Shown here one piece after another: positions 38,862-49,554 of a stretch of 64,000 nt of DNA. Source of the stretch: Gammaproteobacteria bacterium (lineage in GTDB: Bacteria; Pseudomonadota; Gammaproteobacteria; Pseudomonadales; Ketobacteraceae); assembly GCA_013178375.1 (NCBI GenBank), contig JABLXQ010000011.1:62001-126000 (forward strand), written 5' to 3'. Under the pieces are notes generated by a model. That model did not search any database, was not told the DNA's origin, and saw only the letters and a program-made list of their open reading frames with translations. Position 1 is the stretch's first letter. Each line of letters starts with the position of its first letter. Made by a program: the position numbers and the translations under genes.

Positions 38862-39440
38862 TCAGGCAGTGGATTCGGTCTCGTCCAGCAGACGGTTCAG
38901 CAGCGCCCAGTCAAAGCCGGTGCCGGGGTCGCTTTTGCGGCCGGGTGCGATGTCGGAATGGCCCGCAATTCTTTGCCGTAACAGCGTGGGATAGGTGCGC
39001 AGCAGGCTGCGGATCACCCGCGCCAGACTGGCATATTGCGCCTGCTCGAAGGGGCCCGTGTCGGTACCCTCCAGCTCGATGCCGATTGAGAAATCGTTAC
39101 AATTTTCCCGCCCGTCATAACGGGACTGACCCGCATGCCAGGCGCGCTGGTCGAACGGCACGAACTGCACCAGGCTGCCGTCGCGGCGGATCAGCAGGTG
39201 GGCCGACACCTGCAATTGGTGAATACCCAGAAAATAGGGATGGCCATCCGCCGGCAGGCAATTGGTGAACAGCTGCTCGATGGCAGGCCCCCCGAACTCC
39301 CCCGGCGGCAGGCTGATGCTGTGCAGCACCAGCAGATCCGCCACGCATCCGGCGGGGCGCGCGTTGAAATTGGGCGACGGCACCTGACGGGCCTCATCCA
39401 GGCGGTGGTCGGTGATACGGGGGAATGGGGCTTCGTTCAA
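38862..39440 (-). CDS. ampD: 1,6-anhydro-N-acetylmuramyl-L-alanine amidase AmpD
   Basis: A 192-residue cytoplasmic Zn amidase of wall recycling. SPNFNARPAG and LLVLHSISLPPGEFGG (first Zn His) open the domain; HSDIAPGRKSDPGTGFDW carries the second His, the Lys and the Zn Asp. The start is a TTG at 39440, with GGAG about ten bases upstream; no ATG lies before the conserved region. Loss of AmpD raises muropeptides and induces AmpC in relatives; an AmpG-type permease is coded at 17264-18577. Confidence 0.95.
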   Translation of the reverse strand: MNEAPFPRITDHRLDEARQVPSPNFNARPAGCVADLLVLHSISLPPGEFGGPAIEQLFTNCLPADGHPYFLGIHQLQVSAHLLIRRDGSLVQFVPFDQRAWHAGQSRYDGRENCNDFSIGIELEGTDTGPFEQAQYASLARVIRSLLRTYPTLLRQRIAGHSDIAPGRKSDPGTGFDWALLNRLLDETESTA

Positions 39441-39561
39441 GGCAACCAGGCTCCGGTGTTGTTATGCGGGTACCGGCACCGATAGTAGGCGCAGCGGGGG
39501 ATTCTGGCAAAGAAACCGGAAAGGCAAACCCGGGAAAGCTGGGCGGATTTGTTTGTGAAAG

Positions 39562-39587
39562 AAAAAAGGGCCGTCTCACGACAGCCC
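39562..39587 (-). terminator. Rho-independent terminator of the DUF1631 gene
   Basis: GGGCTGTC and GACGGCCC (39587-39580 with 39575-39568, one G-T pair) with a four-base loop, then six T on the minus strand. It lies about 30 bases after the stop. Confidence 0.8.
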
Positions 39588-39617
39588 CGGATGACACGCC
39601 AAGAGTCACAAATCGAA

Positions 39618-41966
39618 TTACAGGTTTGCCTGACGCACCTTGCGCAGATTGCCGATCACGTTTTCCAGTGCGCGATCGAACAGTTGCGAATCCTCGATCA
39701 CGGACACCTCGCCATTCTTCAGCGCATGCGCCACGCCCAGCGTGCTTTTCTCGTCGATCTTCACGCCAGTTCGGTTGACGAAAATCAGCTTGTCGGCCGA
39801 CTTGATGTGCGCCGCCAGCTTGGCGCGGGTTTTCACCCCAGCCTCGTTGCGGAATTCAAACCAGGCGCCCACGTTCAGCTGCTTGGCCTTTTCCAGAAAC
39901 GGATCATTGTCCGGCAACGGCGCGAGCTTGGGTTCCTCGCGCGGACGGGTAATGTCCAGCTGGGTCACGACAGACTTGCGCTGAACCACCGGCGCGGCGC
40001 CCATGCGCTCCATATCCTGGGTGACGGCGGCTACCAGATCACGGGCGGGATCCTGGGATCTGTCCTCCACGTGCTCCGGCGTCTCGCCGCGCAGAATCTG
40101 CATCTGCACCTGTTCCAGTTCGGCGAACATCTCGCCCATCTCGAACGGGTTGAACGAAATAGTATTCAGGCCCTGGCGCAGGTTTTTCAGCAGCACCGGT
40201 ACCACGTTGAACAACTTCTTGCGCTCGGCATCGCCCGCAGGCGGCGTCACGCTCAGCAGCAGGTGGTCAATAGTCTTTACGGCGCCCTGCCAATTGGTGC
40301 TGTCCGGGCCGTATTTCAGATAAATCAGTTTCAACACACCGGACCAACCAGTAGTCAGCAGACGCACCACCACCGCCGGTACATTGCGACCTTCGATCTG
40401 CCTGGCAACAATCTCCAGCGCTGTTTTCTCCGCCAGCTCGGTCTTGGCCTTGCCTTCTTCCGCTGCGCGGGTACGCTGCTCGATCATCTGCGACCGGCGC
40501 ACTTCGGTCTGCATGAACTGGCTGAAGTCATGCAGCAGCTCGTCGAACAGACCCATGTCGTCATTAAAATCGTTCAGAATCCGCTGCACCGTGGCCTGGA
40601 TCTTCTTGAACACCATATCCTTCTGCAGCTGGTCACTGTCTTCCGACAGACCGATACCGGCGCGCGCCAGCTCGTTCAGCAACTTGCGGGCGGGATGACC
40701 GCCACGATTGAAAAAGCCCTTGTCCTTGATCGCCACTTTCAGCAGCGGAATCTGCAGACGGCCGACCAGCGCTTTTACCGGAATCGGCAGGTTTTCATCA
40801 TCCAGAATAAAGTCGAACAGCATTGCCACCAGATTGATGACGTCAGCATCGGTGTCAGTGACCTTTTCCGGACCATGCGCCTGCTCACGCTGGCGCAACA
40901 CACTGCTGAGGGTATTGCGCAGATCGACTTTCTGTACCTGAATCCTGCCATCGGCAGCATCAACGCCCTGGCGCTGATTGCTCTGCAGACGCGAGAGAAT
41001 TTCCACCAGCTCGGCATCACTCACAGCACGGGCATCGGCAGCATTGGAGCCGATCGGGCCGGTGTAGGCACCCACCACATCGGTCACCGTGGGAATGTTG
41101 CGCACCGATGCCAGCAGCGACTGCAACTGACCGAAGAATTCAGTGGCCGCTTCTTTCACTACATCGCGAGCGGACGTCTTGGAATCTTCCGCCCTGCCTT
41201 TTTGCGCTGCACGCTCGGATTTCTTGCGCGGCGTGCCTTTCAATTCCGGCAGAATACCGGCTTCCGCCAGATTGATATTGGCAGCGTCCAGTACATCGCC
41301 ATAATTCGCCATCACGAACTTGTCGAACAGTTTGAAAATGATCAGGCGACTCGTGATATCGCACTCAACGAGTTTGCTGGCCTTCTTGAAGGCATCGCAT
41401 ACATGACGCGGATGCAGCGGATTGTTGTGGTCGGCCACAGTGACGCTGACCATCAACACATCCAGCCGCATGTTCAATTGATAAATACTGTCGGCAAACG
41501 CCGATTTCGCCTTGCTGGACATGCCTTCGATGGCCACGTCCATTTCCAGATCGTCATTGCCCACCAGGGACAACGAATCAAGACCGGAGGACTGATCATG
41601 CAGCGGGCGGTTGAAAGTGGATCTCGGATCTGGCAATTGCTGGAACAGGCCATTGATCTGCTGCAGGAAACCGCGCTCGATCTCCTTGCGCTTCATCCGC
41701 AACACACGCATGGTTTCGATGAATTCTTCCTGCTTCTGGGGCGAGCCGGCTTTCTGCGCGTACTCGAAGAAGGTATCGTCGGCCTTTTCAAAAACATTGG
41801 CCACCAGAGTGAGCAACTCCTCCAACGCGGCGCGGTGCGCCTTTTTCAGTGCACCGGGCAAAGCGATGTTCTGCGAAGAACTGTCTGTCATGGAATTCCG
41901 TGAGCCATTGGGCGAGCCGGAAACCTGGGTTCCACCTACACACCGAAGATCTGGCTTCTGGTTCAT
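39618..41966 (-). CDS. DUF1631 domain-containing protein
   Basis: A 782-residue, largely helical, soluble protein. It matches the DUF1631 family by its length, the start of the conserved region (ALPGALKKAHRAALEELLTL), the RKLLNELARAGIGL segment, and a C-terminal PilZ-like portion (GAWFEFRNEAG followed by KLIFVNRTG). Function is unknown; a link to c-di-GMP through the C-terminal part is inference. The ATG at 41966 has GAGG nine bases upstream; an ATG at 41891 is an alternative, and upstream in-frame codons to 42248 look unconserved. Divergent from nadC, as in related genomes. Confidence 0.85.
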   Translation of the reverse strand: MNQKPDLRCVGGTQVSGSPNGSRNSMTDSSSQNIALPGALKKAHRAALEELLTLVANVFEKADDTFFEYAQKAGSPQKQEEFIETMRVLRMKRKEIERGFLQQINGLFQQLPDPRSTFNRPLHDQSSGLDSLSLVGNDDLEMDVAIEGMSSKAKSAFADSIYQLNMRLDVLMVSVTVADHNNPLHPRHVCDAFKKASKLVECDITSRLIIFKLFDKFVMANYGDVLDAANINLAEAGILPELKGTPRKKSERAAQKGRAEDSKTSARDVVKEAATEFFGQLQSLLASVRNIPTVTDVVGAYTGPIGSNAADARAVSDAELVEILSRLQSNQRQGVDAADGRIQVQKVDLRNTLSSVLRQREQAHGPEKVTDTDADVINLVAMLFDFILDDENLPIPVKALVGRLQIPLLKVAIKDKGFFNRGGHPARKLLNELARAGIGLSEDSDQLQKDMVFKKIQATVQRILNDFNDDMGLFDELLHDFSQFMQTEVRRSQMIEQRTRAAEEGKAKTELAEKTALEIVARQIEGRNVPAVVVRLLTTGWSGVLKLIYLKYGPDSTNWQGAVKTIDHLLLSVTPPAGDAERKKLFNVVPVLLKNLRQGLNTISFNPFEMGEMFAELEQVQMQILRGETPEHVEDRSQDPARDLVAAVTQDMERMGAAPVVQRKSVVTQLDITRPREEPKLAPLPDNDPFLEKAKQLNVGAWFEFRNEAGVKTRAKLAAHIKSADKLIFVNRTGVKIDEKSTLGVAHALKNGEVSVIEDSQLFDRALENVIGNLRKVRQANL

Positions 41967-43168
<1,202 letters not shown>

Positions 43169-43229
43169 AAACGGGTGGTTCCGATATCACCCAGCGCAAG
43201 CCCGAACTCTAATTAATTACCGCAATCAA

Positions 43230-43703
43230 TTATTGACATCCAGCAGGCCGGAAATTGATCGGCGCAGTGGTAGCGCATGTCCAGGTACCGTCAACAGTCC
43301 GCGTCCAGGTCAGCGTCTCAGGCACACCAGAAAGGACGGCCGATGCGCCATTTCCAAATGTCGCCACAATTGTGACAACGCCCGTCAACGGATTGCTGAC
43401 CTGCGGGACTCCGGCATTTGCCGGAAGCGCGACACCGACTTGGGACAAGCCCGTCAACAAAGTGGAGGCGGTAGCTCCAGGATTGCATTGCCCCACACCA
43501 GCACCAATGGCAGTACGGCCTTCTGAAAGGCATGACTCAACTGCAGTCTTTATTGCACCTGCTTCTGCCATAACTCGGGATACCTGACTTCTCAATACAT
43601 AATTTTGGTATTGCGGAATCGCAACGGCGGCCAGAATTCCGATAATTGCGACCACAATCATCAATTCAATCAGGGTAAAGCCGTTCTGAAATTTCGTTTT
43701 CAT
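43230..43703 (-). CDS. Type IV pilin (second, downstream copy)
   Basis: A 157-residue prepilin. A short leader MKTKFQNG precedes the mature [20 protein letters not shown], so PilD would cut after Gly-8. Two Cys pairs, one in the centre (ESCLSE and GQCNPG) and one at the end (TWTCAT and PAGCQ), would close the alpha-beta and D loops. It is about 60% like the upstream pilin by eye and ends in the same (T/A)GCQ. The start has a weak ribosome site (GGGG). The terminator after the first pilin separates the two, so expression may be low or separate. Confidence 0.93.
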   Translation of the reverse strand: MKTKFQNGFTLIELMIVVAIIGILAAVAIPQYQNYVLRSQVSRVMAEAGAIKTAVESCLSEGRTAIGAGVGQCNPGATASTLLTGLSQVGVALPANAGVPQVSNPLTGVVTIVATFGNGASAVLSGVPETLTWTRTVDGTWTCATTAPINFRPAGCQ

Positions 43704-43782
43704 GTATGAACCCCAATACGCTAAATCATTCACCAACGCTTCATTTGATAAACAATTGGACACATCGAAATCTTGAACAAAT

Positions 43783-43818
43783 AAGGGGGGGAGACACAAA
43801 ATGCCTCCCCCCCTTTTT
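43783..43818. terminator. Terminator between the two pilin genes
   Basis: AAGGGGGGGAG (43783-43793) pairs perfectly with CTCCCCCCCTT (43805-43815) over an 11-base loop, flanked by A and T runs. On the minus strand it follows the first pilin gene. Confidence 0.8.
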
Positions 43819-43845
43819 ATTTCACTTCAAGTTTTTATCTAGATA

Positions 43846-44322
43846 TTACTGGCAACCAGTGGGGCGCAAGTTCAAATCTACGTTGGTACCACAAGTCCAG
43901 GAACCATCCGGTGCGCGAGTCCAAACCAGAGTATCACCAGTCAACACTGCAGCGGCATTTCCACCAAAAGTAGCAGTAATTGTAGTGGTAGTAGTCATCG
44001 GGTTTGGAGCAACAATTGGAACACCAGTGCCAGCAGGCAGCGCAACACCGACTTGGTTATTTGCAGCTGTAGCGAGCAGATTCGAACCAGTTGCACCAGG
44101 ATCACAGTTGCCTGCTGCTGCACCTACAGTAAGGCGGCCATCGTTAATACATGCTTCAACTGCAGTTTTTACCGCACCCGCTTCCTGCATTACACGAGTA
44201 ACCTGCGAACGAGCAATATAGTTCTGGTACTGCGGAATCGCTACAGCAGCCAAAATACCAATGATCGCTACAACGATCATCAATTCAATCAGGGTAAAAC
44301 CCTTTTGCCATTGTTGTTTCAT
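43846..44322 (-). CDS. pilA: Type IV major pilin
   Basis: A 158-residue prepilin with leader MKQQWQKG and mature [20 protein letters not shown] including Glu-5. Two Cys pairs (EACIND/GNCDPG and SWTCGT/TGCQ) give the two-disulfide PilA pattern. GGAGAAGG lies seven bases before the ATG, much stronger than for the second copy, and a sigma54 promoter lies just upstream, so this is the likely main pilin. It is divergent from pilB. Confidence 0.96.
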   Translation of the reverse strand: MKQQWQKGFTLIELMIVVAIIGILAAVAIPQYQNYIARSQVTRVMQEAGAVKTAVEACINDGRLTVGAAAGNCDPGATGSNLLATAANNQVGVALPAGTGVPIVAPNPMTTTTTITATFGGNAAAVLTGDTLVWTRAPDGSWTCGTNVDLNLRPTGCQ

Positions 44323-44357
44323 CGACCTTCTCCAGTTCCAGTTGTTTCAAGTTTGTG

Positions 44358-44373
44358 GCCGGCACACTGCCAA
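44358..44373 (-). promoter_or_regulatory. Sigma54 (RpoN) promoter of pilA
   Basis: On the minus strand TTGGCA (44373-44368), eight bases, then GC (44359-44358): the GG and GC of the -24/-12 consensus at correct spacing. Transcription would start about 24 bases before the pilA ATG, leaving the strong ribosome site in a short leader. PilA is RpoN-dependent in Pseudomonas. The rest of the 382-base gap to pilB holds only weak sigma70-like sequences and the small dyad CTGAC/GTCAG near 44653. Confidence 0.65.
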
Positions 44374-44704
44374 CCCACTGGTTTTCAGTTAAGCATGGAG
44401 CGTACCAAAAGCAAATCTGATCAAAATCTGTCGATTTTATGAGCACTTACCCCGCCCCACATCAAACGACCGATCGGGCTTCACCTGGCAACAACCGGCA
44501 ACAACTGACAAAATTCGTCACCTGGCTGACCGGGAACCCTTCACTGATCTGCAAAATCCCACAGCCCCACGACCCTCACCGCAGGCTGGAATCTGGTCTA
44601 CTATCAATTAAGTATTGCTTCGTATGCTGCTAATATCGCGGCAAGGCTCTGTCTGACATTTAAGTCAGGACGCCAGACCAATCAAGCAAAGGGATCTGAT
44701 TTCA

Positions 44705-46414
44705 ATGAGTTCTAACGTCATTCTCAGCGGCCTCGCCCGCCGACTTCTGCTCGACGGTGCCGCGCCGGAGCCCGCCATCCGGGCTGCTGCTGAAACAGCG
44801 CAAAAACAAAAGATTCCACTGGTTACCTATCTGGTTCAAAACAATGTCGTGCCCGCGCGCGCCATTGCTGTAGCCGCGAGCGAAGAGTTCGGAACACCGC
44901 TGATAGAACTGGATTCTATTGCCACAGACGCGCTGCCAAAAGGACTGGTCAACGAAAAGCTGGTCCGCAAGCACCGGGCGCTGCCCCTGTTCAAGCGCGG
45001 CACCCGCCTTTATATAGCCGTATCCGATCCCACCAATCTGCAAGCCCTGGACGAAATCAAGTTCAATACCGGTCTCAGCACCGAAGCCATCATCGCAGAA
45101 GAAAGCAAGCTCGACGCAGCCATCGACAGATACCTGGAAAGCAGCGAAACCAATTTCCAGGGCATGGGCGATGCCGATCTGGACGATCTGGATATAGAAG
45201 CCGGCACGGATGACAACAAGAGTGGCGACGCCACTACCGATGCCGCCGACGACGCCCCGATCGTCCGCTTCGTCAACAAGATTCTGCTGGACGCCATCAA
45301 GATGGGCGCTTCGGATATTCACTTCGAACCATATGAAAAAGCTTATCGAATCCGTTTCCGCGCTGACGGCATCCTGCGGGAAGTCGCCCGCCCCCCGGTA
45401 AACCTAGCAACCAAGTTTTCTGCGCGCCTGAAAGTCATGTCACAGCTCGACATTTCAGAACGCCGGGTGCCGCAGGACGGCCGAATCAAGCTGAAACTGT
45501 CTAAAACCCGCGCCATCGATTTCCGGGTCAATACACTGCCCACCCTGTTCGGCGAAAAAGTAGTACTGCGGATTCTCGACCCCGAGAGCGCCAAGCTGGG
45601 CATCGACATGCTCGGCTATGAAGATGACCAGAAACAGCTGTTCCTGAGCGCGCTGGATCGCCCCCAGGGCATGATCCTGGTGACAGGTCCTACCGGCTCC
45701 GGCAAGACGGTATCTCTCTACACTGGCTTGAATATTCTGAACACGCCCGAGCGCAACATTTCCACGGCGGAAGACCCAGTAGAAATCAACCTGGAGGGCG
45801 TGAACCAGGTCAATATGAACAACAAGGTGGGGCTCAATTTCGGCACCGCACTACGCGCGTTTCTGCGGCAAGACCCGGACATTGTGATGGTGGGTGAGAT
45901 CCGCGATCTGGAAACGGCCGAAATTGCAGTAAAGGCAGCCCAGACCGGGCACTTGGTGCTGTCCACCCTGCACACCAACAGCGCCCCGGAAACCCTGACC
46001 CGTCTTCGCAACATGGGGGTTCCCGCCTTCAACATTGCCACTTCGGTGTCGCTGATCATTGCCCAGCGTCTGGCGCGCCGCCTGTGCAAGCATTGCAAAA
46101 AACCGTTGGATATTCCCAAGGACACACTTATAGCGGAAGGGTTTAAGGAAAATGAAATCGGCACTTTCACCGTCTATGGCCCGATAGGTTGTGACAAATG
46201 TGTGAACGGGTACAAAGGCCGGGTGGGAATCTATGAAGTGGTTAAAATAACGGACGCGATTTCGCGCATTATAATGGAAGATGGAAATTCGATTCAGATT
46301 GCCGATGCCGCACGTGGAGAAGGATTCAATGATTTGCGTGCCAGCGGCCTCAAGAAAGTCAAAGACGGCTTAACCAGCTTGGCAGAAGTCAACCGTGTAA
46401 CGACAGGACACTAA
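44705..46414 (+). CDS. pilB: Type IV pilus extension ATPase PilB
   Basis: A 569-residue secretion ATPase. An N-terminal MshEN-type domain (1-150; LARRLLLDGAAPEP and KEKIPL-like segments) is followed by the ATPase domain with Walker A GPTGSGKT, an Asp box around EDPVEINLEGV, Walker B DPDIVMVGEIRDLETAE, a His box TGHLVLSTLHTN, and a tetra-Cys zinc site (LCKHCKK and CDKCVNG). It powers pilus assembly. pilC begins two bases after the stop. Confidence 0.98.
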   Translation: MSSNVILSGLARRLLLDGAAPEPAIRAAAETAQKQKIPLVTYLVQNNVVPARAIAVAASEEFGTPLIELDSIATDALPKGLVNEKLVRKHRALPLFKRGTRLYIAVSDPTNLQALDEIKFNTGLSTEAIIAEESKLDAAIDRYLESSETNFQGMGDADLDDLDIEAGTDDNKSGDATTDAADDAPIVRFVNKILLDAIKMGASDIHFEPYEKAYRIRFRADGILREVARPPVNLATKFSARLKVMSQLDISERRVPQDGRIKLKLSKTRAIDFRVNTLPTLFGEKVVLRILDPESAKLGIDMLGYEDDQKQLFLSALDRPQGMILVTGPTGSGKTVSLYTGLNILNTPERNISTAEDPVEINLEGVNQVNMNNKVGLNFGTALRAFLRQDPDIVMVGEIRDLETAEIAVKAAQTGHLVLSTLHTNSAPETLTRLRNMGVPAFNIATSVSLIIAQRLARRLCKHCKKPLDIPKDTLIAEGFKENEIGTFTVYGPIGCDKCVNGYKGRVGIYEVVKITDAISRIIMEDGNSIQIADAARGEGFNDLRASGLKKVKDGLTSLAEVNRVTTGH

Positions 46415-46416
46415 GA

Positions 46417-47676
46417 ATGGCTACGGCAGCTCAGGTCAAAACCAAACCCGCCCCGAAAAAACCGGCTGAATCCAAGGTTCAGCAGTTCATTTGGGAAGGC
46501 ACCGACAAGCGCGGCAACAAGGTGAAGGGCGAGCTGCCCGGACAGAACATGACCCTGGTGAAAGCGGAGTTGCGCAAGCAGGGTATCAATGCCAACAAGG
46601 TACGCAAGAAACCCACCCCACTGCTTGGTCAACGCAAGAAAAAGATCAGCCCGCTGGATATTGCCGTGTTCACGCGCCAGTTGGCCACCATGATGAAGGC
46701 GGGTGTGCCGCTGGTACAGTCATTCGATATTGTGGCGGAAGGTCATGACAATGCGTCAATGCGGGATCTGTTGTTGAGGATCAAATCCGATATCGAAGGC
46801 GGTAACAACCTGGCCAATTCGCTGAGACAGCATCCGGTTTACTTTGACGATCTGTTTTGCAGTCTAGTGGAATCCGGCGAGCAGTCAGGTGCACTGGAGA
46901 CCATGCTAGACAGGATCGCTGTATACAAGGAAAAAACGGAAGCATTGAAGGCCAAGATCAAAAAGGCAGTCAAATATCCGATTGCGGTTGTGTGCGTTGC
47001 GATTATTGTGACGATAATATTGCTGGTAAAGGTCGTACCAACCTTCCAGGAGCTTTTTTCAGGCTTTGGTGCAGAATTGCCTGCCTTTACCCAGCTCGTA
47101 ATTGATATGTCGGAATGGCTACAGAAATGGTGGATACTTCTGATAGTTGGAATCATTGTCTCTGTCACCGCATTTGTGGAGACAAAAAAACGATCTCCCG
47201 CCTTCAATGACTGGCTGGACCGACTTGCGCTTAAAACACCGGTCGTGGGGGACATCGTATTCAAGGCTACAATCGCGCGCTTCGCCAGAACCCTGGCCAC
47301 CACCTTTGCGGCAGGTGTCCCTTTGGTCGATGCCCTGACGTCCGTCGCCGGCGCGACCGGCAACGTCATCTATCGCAATGCTGTCACCAAAATCAAGGAT
47401 GATGTTTCAAGCGGCACCCAGCTTAATTTTTCGATGAAGGCCAGTGGCGTATTTCCAGCCATGGCAGTACAGATGACCGCCATCGGCGAGGAATCCGGTG
47501 CACTGGATACCATGCTGGACAAGGTCGCCTCCTACTATGAAAGCGAAGTTGACAACGCAGTCGACGGCCTCACCAGTCTGCTTGAACCCATCATCATGTC
47601 GGTTCTGGGTGTCCTCGTCGGCGGCCTGATCATTGCCATGTACCTCCCCATCTTCCAGCTGGGTTCCGTGGTGTAA
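46417..47676 (+). CDS. pilC: Type IV pilus inner-membrane platform protein PilC
   Basis: A 419-residue platform protein with two T2SSF domains, the first near FTRQLATMMKAGVPL and the second near FARTLATTFAAGVPLVDAL, and three membrane spans (about 190-215, 235-255, 390-415). The N-terminal KVKGELPGQNMTLVKAEL segment is typical. It couples PilB to the pilin pool. Tight spacing on both sides marks the pilBCD operon. Confidence 0.98.
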   Translation: MATAAQVKTKPAPKKPAESKVQQFIWEGTDKRGNKVKGELPGQNMTLVKAELRKQGINANKVRKKPTPLLGQRKKKISPLDIAVFTRQLATMMKAGVPLVQSFDIVAEGHDNASMRDLLLRIKSDIEGGNNLANSLRQHPVYFDDLFCSLVESGEQSGALETMLDRIAVYKEKTEALKAKIKKAVKYPIAVVCVAIIVTIILLVKVVPTFQELFSGFGAELPAFTQLVIDMSEWLQKWWILLIVGIIVSVTAFVETKKRSPAFNDWLDRLALKTPVVGDIVFKATIARFARTLATTFAAGVPLVDALTSVAGATGNVIYRNAVTKIKDDVSSGTQLNFSMKASGVFPAMAVQMTAIGEESGALDTMLDKVASYYESEVDNAVDGLTSLLEPIIMSVLGVLVGGLIIAMYLPIFQLGSVV

Positions 47677-47693
47677 GGATACCGTTCAACACA

Positions 47694-48602
47694 ATGCAGA
47701 ACTTCACAACCTACCTATCCCAAAACCCCGACTTCTTCGTCGGGGTTATTGTTTTATTCGGCCTGATGTTCGGCAGTTTCTTCAACGTGGTGATCTACCG
47801 CCTGCCCATCATGATGCAGCTGGACTGGCTGCAAAACGCCCGTGAATTCCTGCAGGAACTCTTCGACCGGGAATTGCCCGGGGAGCTGCAACAACACCCG
47901 GACAAACTCCCCAAACCACCGTTCAATCTCGTCAAACCCGACTCCACCTGCCCTGCCTGTGGCCACAAAATCCGCTGGCATGAAAACATTCCGCTGGTCA
48001 GCTATGCGCTGCTGAAAGGCAAATGCAGCGCCTGCAAGACTCGCATTTCACCGCGCTATCCCATCATCGAGCTGGTCACTGGCCTGTTGTCAGGATTCGT
48101 GGCGTGGAAACTGGGTTTCGGCTGGGAAACTGCTGCCGCCCTGGTCTTCACCTGGAGCCTGATCTGCCTCACCGTCATCGATTTCGACCACAAGCTGCTG
48201 CCGGACCAGATCACCCTGCCGCTGATGTGGCTCGGTCTGCTGGTGAACATGCAAGGCATGTTTGTCAGCCTGAACGATGCCATCATCGGCGCCGCTGCTG
48301 GCTACCTGTCCCTGTGGAGCATCTACTGGATCTTCAAATTGCTCACCGGCAAGGAAGGCATGGGCTACGGCGACTTCAAACTGCTGGCGGCACTGTGCGC
48401 CTGGATGGGCTGGCAGGCGCTGCCATTGATCGTCCTGCTATCGTCGCTGGTGGGATCTGTCATCGGCGTCGGCCTGATCATTATGAAGGGCCGCGACAAA
48501 AATATCCCGATTCCATTCGGCCCTTACCTGGCCATAGCCGGCTGGATCGCGTTTTTCTGGGGTGATGCCATCATCCGCTACTACCAGCACAACTTCACCT
48601 GA
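47694..48602 (+). CDS. pilD: Prepilin peptidase / N-methyltransferase PilD
   Basis: A 302-residue integral membrane aspartyl protease that cleaves and methylates prepilins. The cytoplasmic zinc site is CPACGHKIRWHENIP with CSACKTRIS; the catalytic aspartates are in IDFDHKLLPDQI and MGYGDFKLLAAL (G-x-G-D). The ATG at 47694 follows pilC by 17 bases. It would process both pilins above and any type II secretion pseudopilins. Confidence 0.97.
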   Translation: MQNFTTYLSQNPDFFVGVIVLFGLMFGSFFNVVIYRLPIMMQLDWLQNAREFLQELFDRELPGELQQHPDKLPKPPFNLVKPDSTCPACGHKIRWHENIPLVSYALLKGKCSACKTRISPRYPIIELVTGLLSGFVAWKLGFGWETAAALVFTWSLICLTVIDFDHKLLPDQITLPLMWLGLLVNMQGMFVSLNDAIIGAAAGYLSLWSIYWIFKLLTGKEGMGYGDFKLLAALCAWMGWQALPLIVLLSSLVGSVIGVGLIIMKGRDKNIPIPFGPYLAIAGWIAFFWGDAIIRYYQHNFT

Positions 48603-48754
48603 GCCGTCGCGCGGCCGGGCGGCATCCACGCCCGGCGCGCACCGCAAACCATTCCCGCCGGATCAACTTTACTTGCCCTGCCCGACAGGCAAGAATACCC
48701 CGCTGAATCAAACGAAAGATGCGTTGCCCTGTGACGCGTGCAAGTGAGGTAATT

Positions 48755-49366
48755 ATGTTGGTAGTGGGCGTGACAGGCGGCATCGGCAGTGGCAAAACCG
48801 CCGCCACCGACCGGTTTCAGGCGCTGGGCATCAAGGTAGTGGATGCGGATCTGGCATCCCGCGTGGTGGTGGAACCGGGACGCCCTGCACTGCAGGCGAT
48901 TGCCGCGCATTTTGGCCCCGGTGTCATCAGCGAAGACGGCAGCCTCAACCGCCGCGCTCTGCGCGAGATCGTGTTTGCCCATCCCGACGAGCGCAAGTGG
49001 CTGGAACGCCTGACCCATCCGCTGATTGCGCAGGAAATTCTGCAGCAGATCCAGTCGAGTACGTCACCTTACACCATCCTGGCGTCGCCTCTGCTCCTGG
49101 AAAGCGGCCAGTCGCGCATGGCCCAGCGCGTGCTGGTGATCGACGTACCGGAGGAAGTGCAGATCGCCCGCACCACCAGCCGCGACAACACCGATGTCGC
49201 CGGCGTGAAAGCCATTATCGCAGCACAGATGAAACGGGAAGACCGCGTGGCAAAAGCCGATGACGTGATTGTGAATGACAAATCCCTGGAGGCGCTGCAC
49301 GACGCAGTGGACCGGCTGCATCAACAGTACTTGCAACTGGCCCGCACGCTGGAGCAAACATCATGA
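48755..49366 (+). CDS. coaE: Dephospho-CoA kinase
   Basis: A 203-residue kinase for the last step of CoA synthesis. Walker [27 protein letters not shown], and RTTSRDN with [18 protein letters not shown] (lid and nucleotide-binding) are present. The ATG at 48755 has GAGG six bases upstream; an in-frame ATG at 48719 would add 12 unconserved residues. It overlaps yacG by four bases. A GC-rich imperfect hairpin without a T run (48609-48640) lies after pilD. Confidence 0.96.
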   Translation: MLVVGVTGGIGSGKTAATDRFQALGIKVVDADLASRVVVEPGRPALQAIAAHFGPGVISEDGSLNRRALREIVFAHPDERKWLERLTHPLIAQEILQQIQSSTSPYTILASPLLLESGQSRMAQRVLVIDVPEEVQIARTTSRDNTDVAGVKAIIAAQMKREDRVAKADDVIVNDKSLEALHDAVDRLHQQYLQLARTLEQTS

Positions 49367-49554
49367 AAGTAAAATGCCCCACCTGCCAGAAAGAAACGGA
49401 ATGGAGCGAGCGCAATCCCTATCGTCCGTTCTGCTGTGAACGCTGCAAGCTGATCGACCTGGGCGGCTGGGCCAGCGGAGAAAACGCAATTCCGGGCGAA
49501 CCGGATTTCAGTCAGCAGGAAGACGATAACGAAGGTAATCACTCACTGCACTGA
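49363..49554 (+). CDS. yacG: DNA gyrase inhibitor YacG
   Basis: A 63-residue zinc-finger protein. Four cysteines (KCPTCQKE and [14 protein letters not shown]) form the YacG zinc site. In E. coli YacG binds GyrB and inhibits gyrase. The start overlaps the coaE stop (ATGA). Its last 16 bases overlap the end of the convergent Nudix gene. Confidence 0.95.
   Translation: MKVKCPTCQKETEWSERNPYRPFCCERCKLIDLGGWASGENAIPGEPDFSQQEDDNEGNHSLH

Noticed and set aside
39549..41903. A 784-codon plus-strand frame over the DUF1631 gene
   Set aside because: Rich in His, Gln and Arg with no domain; the minus-strand frame has a terminator and family match.
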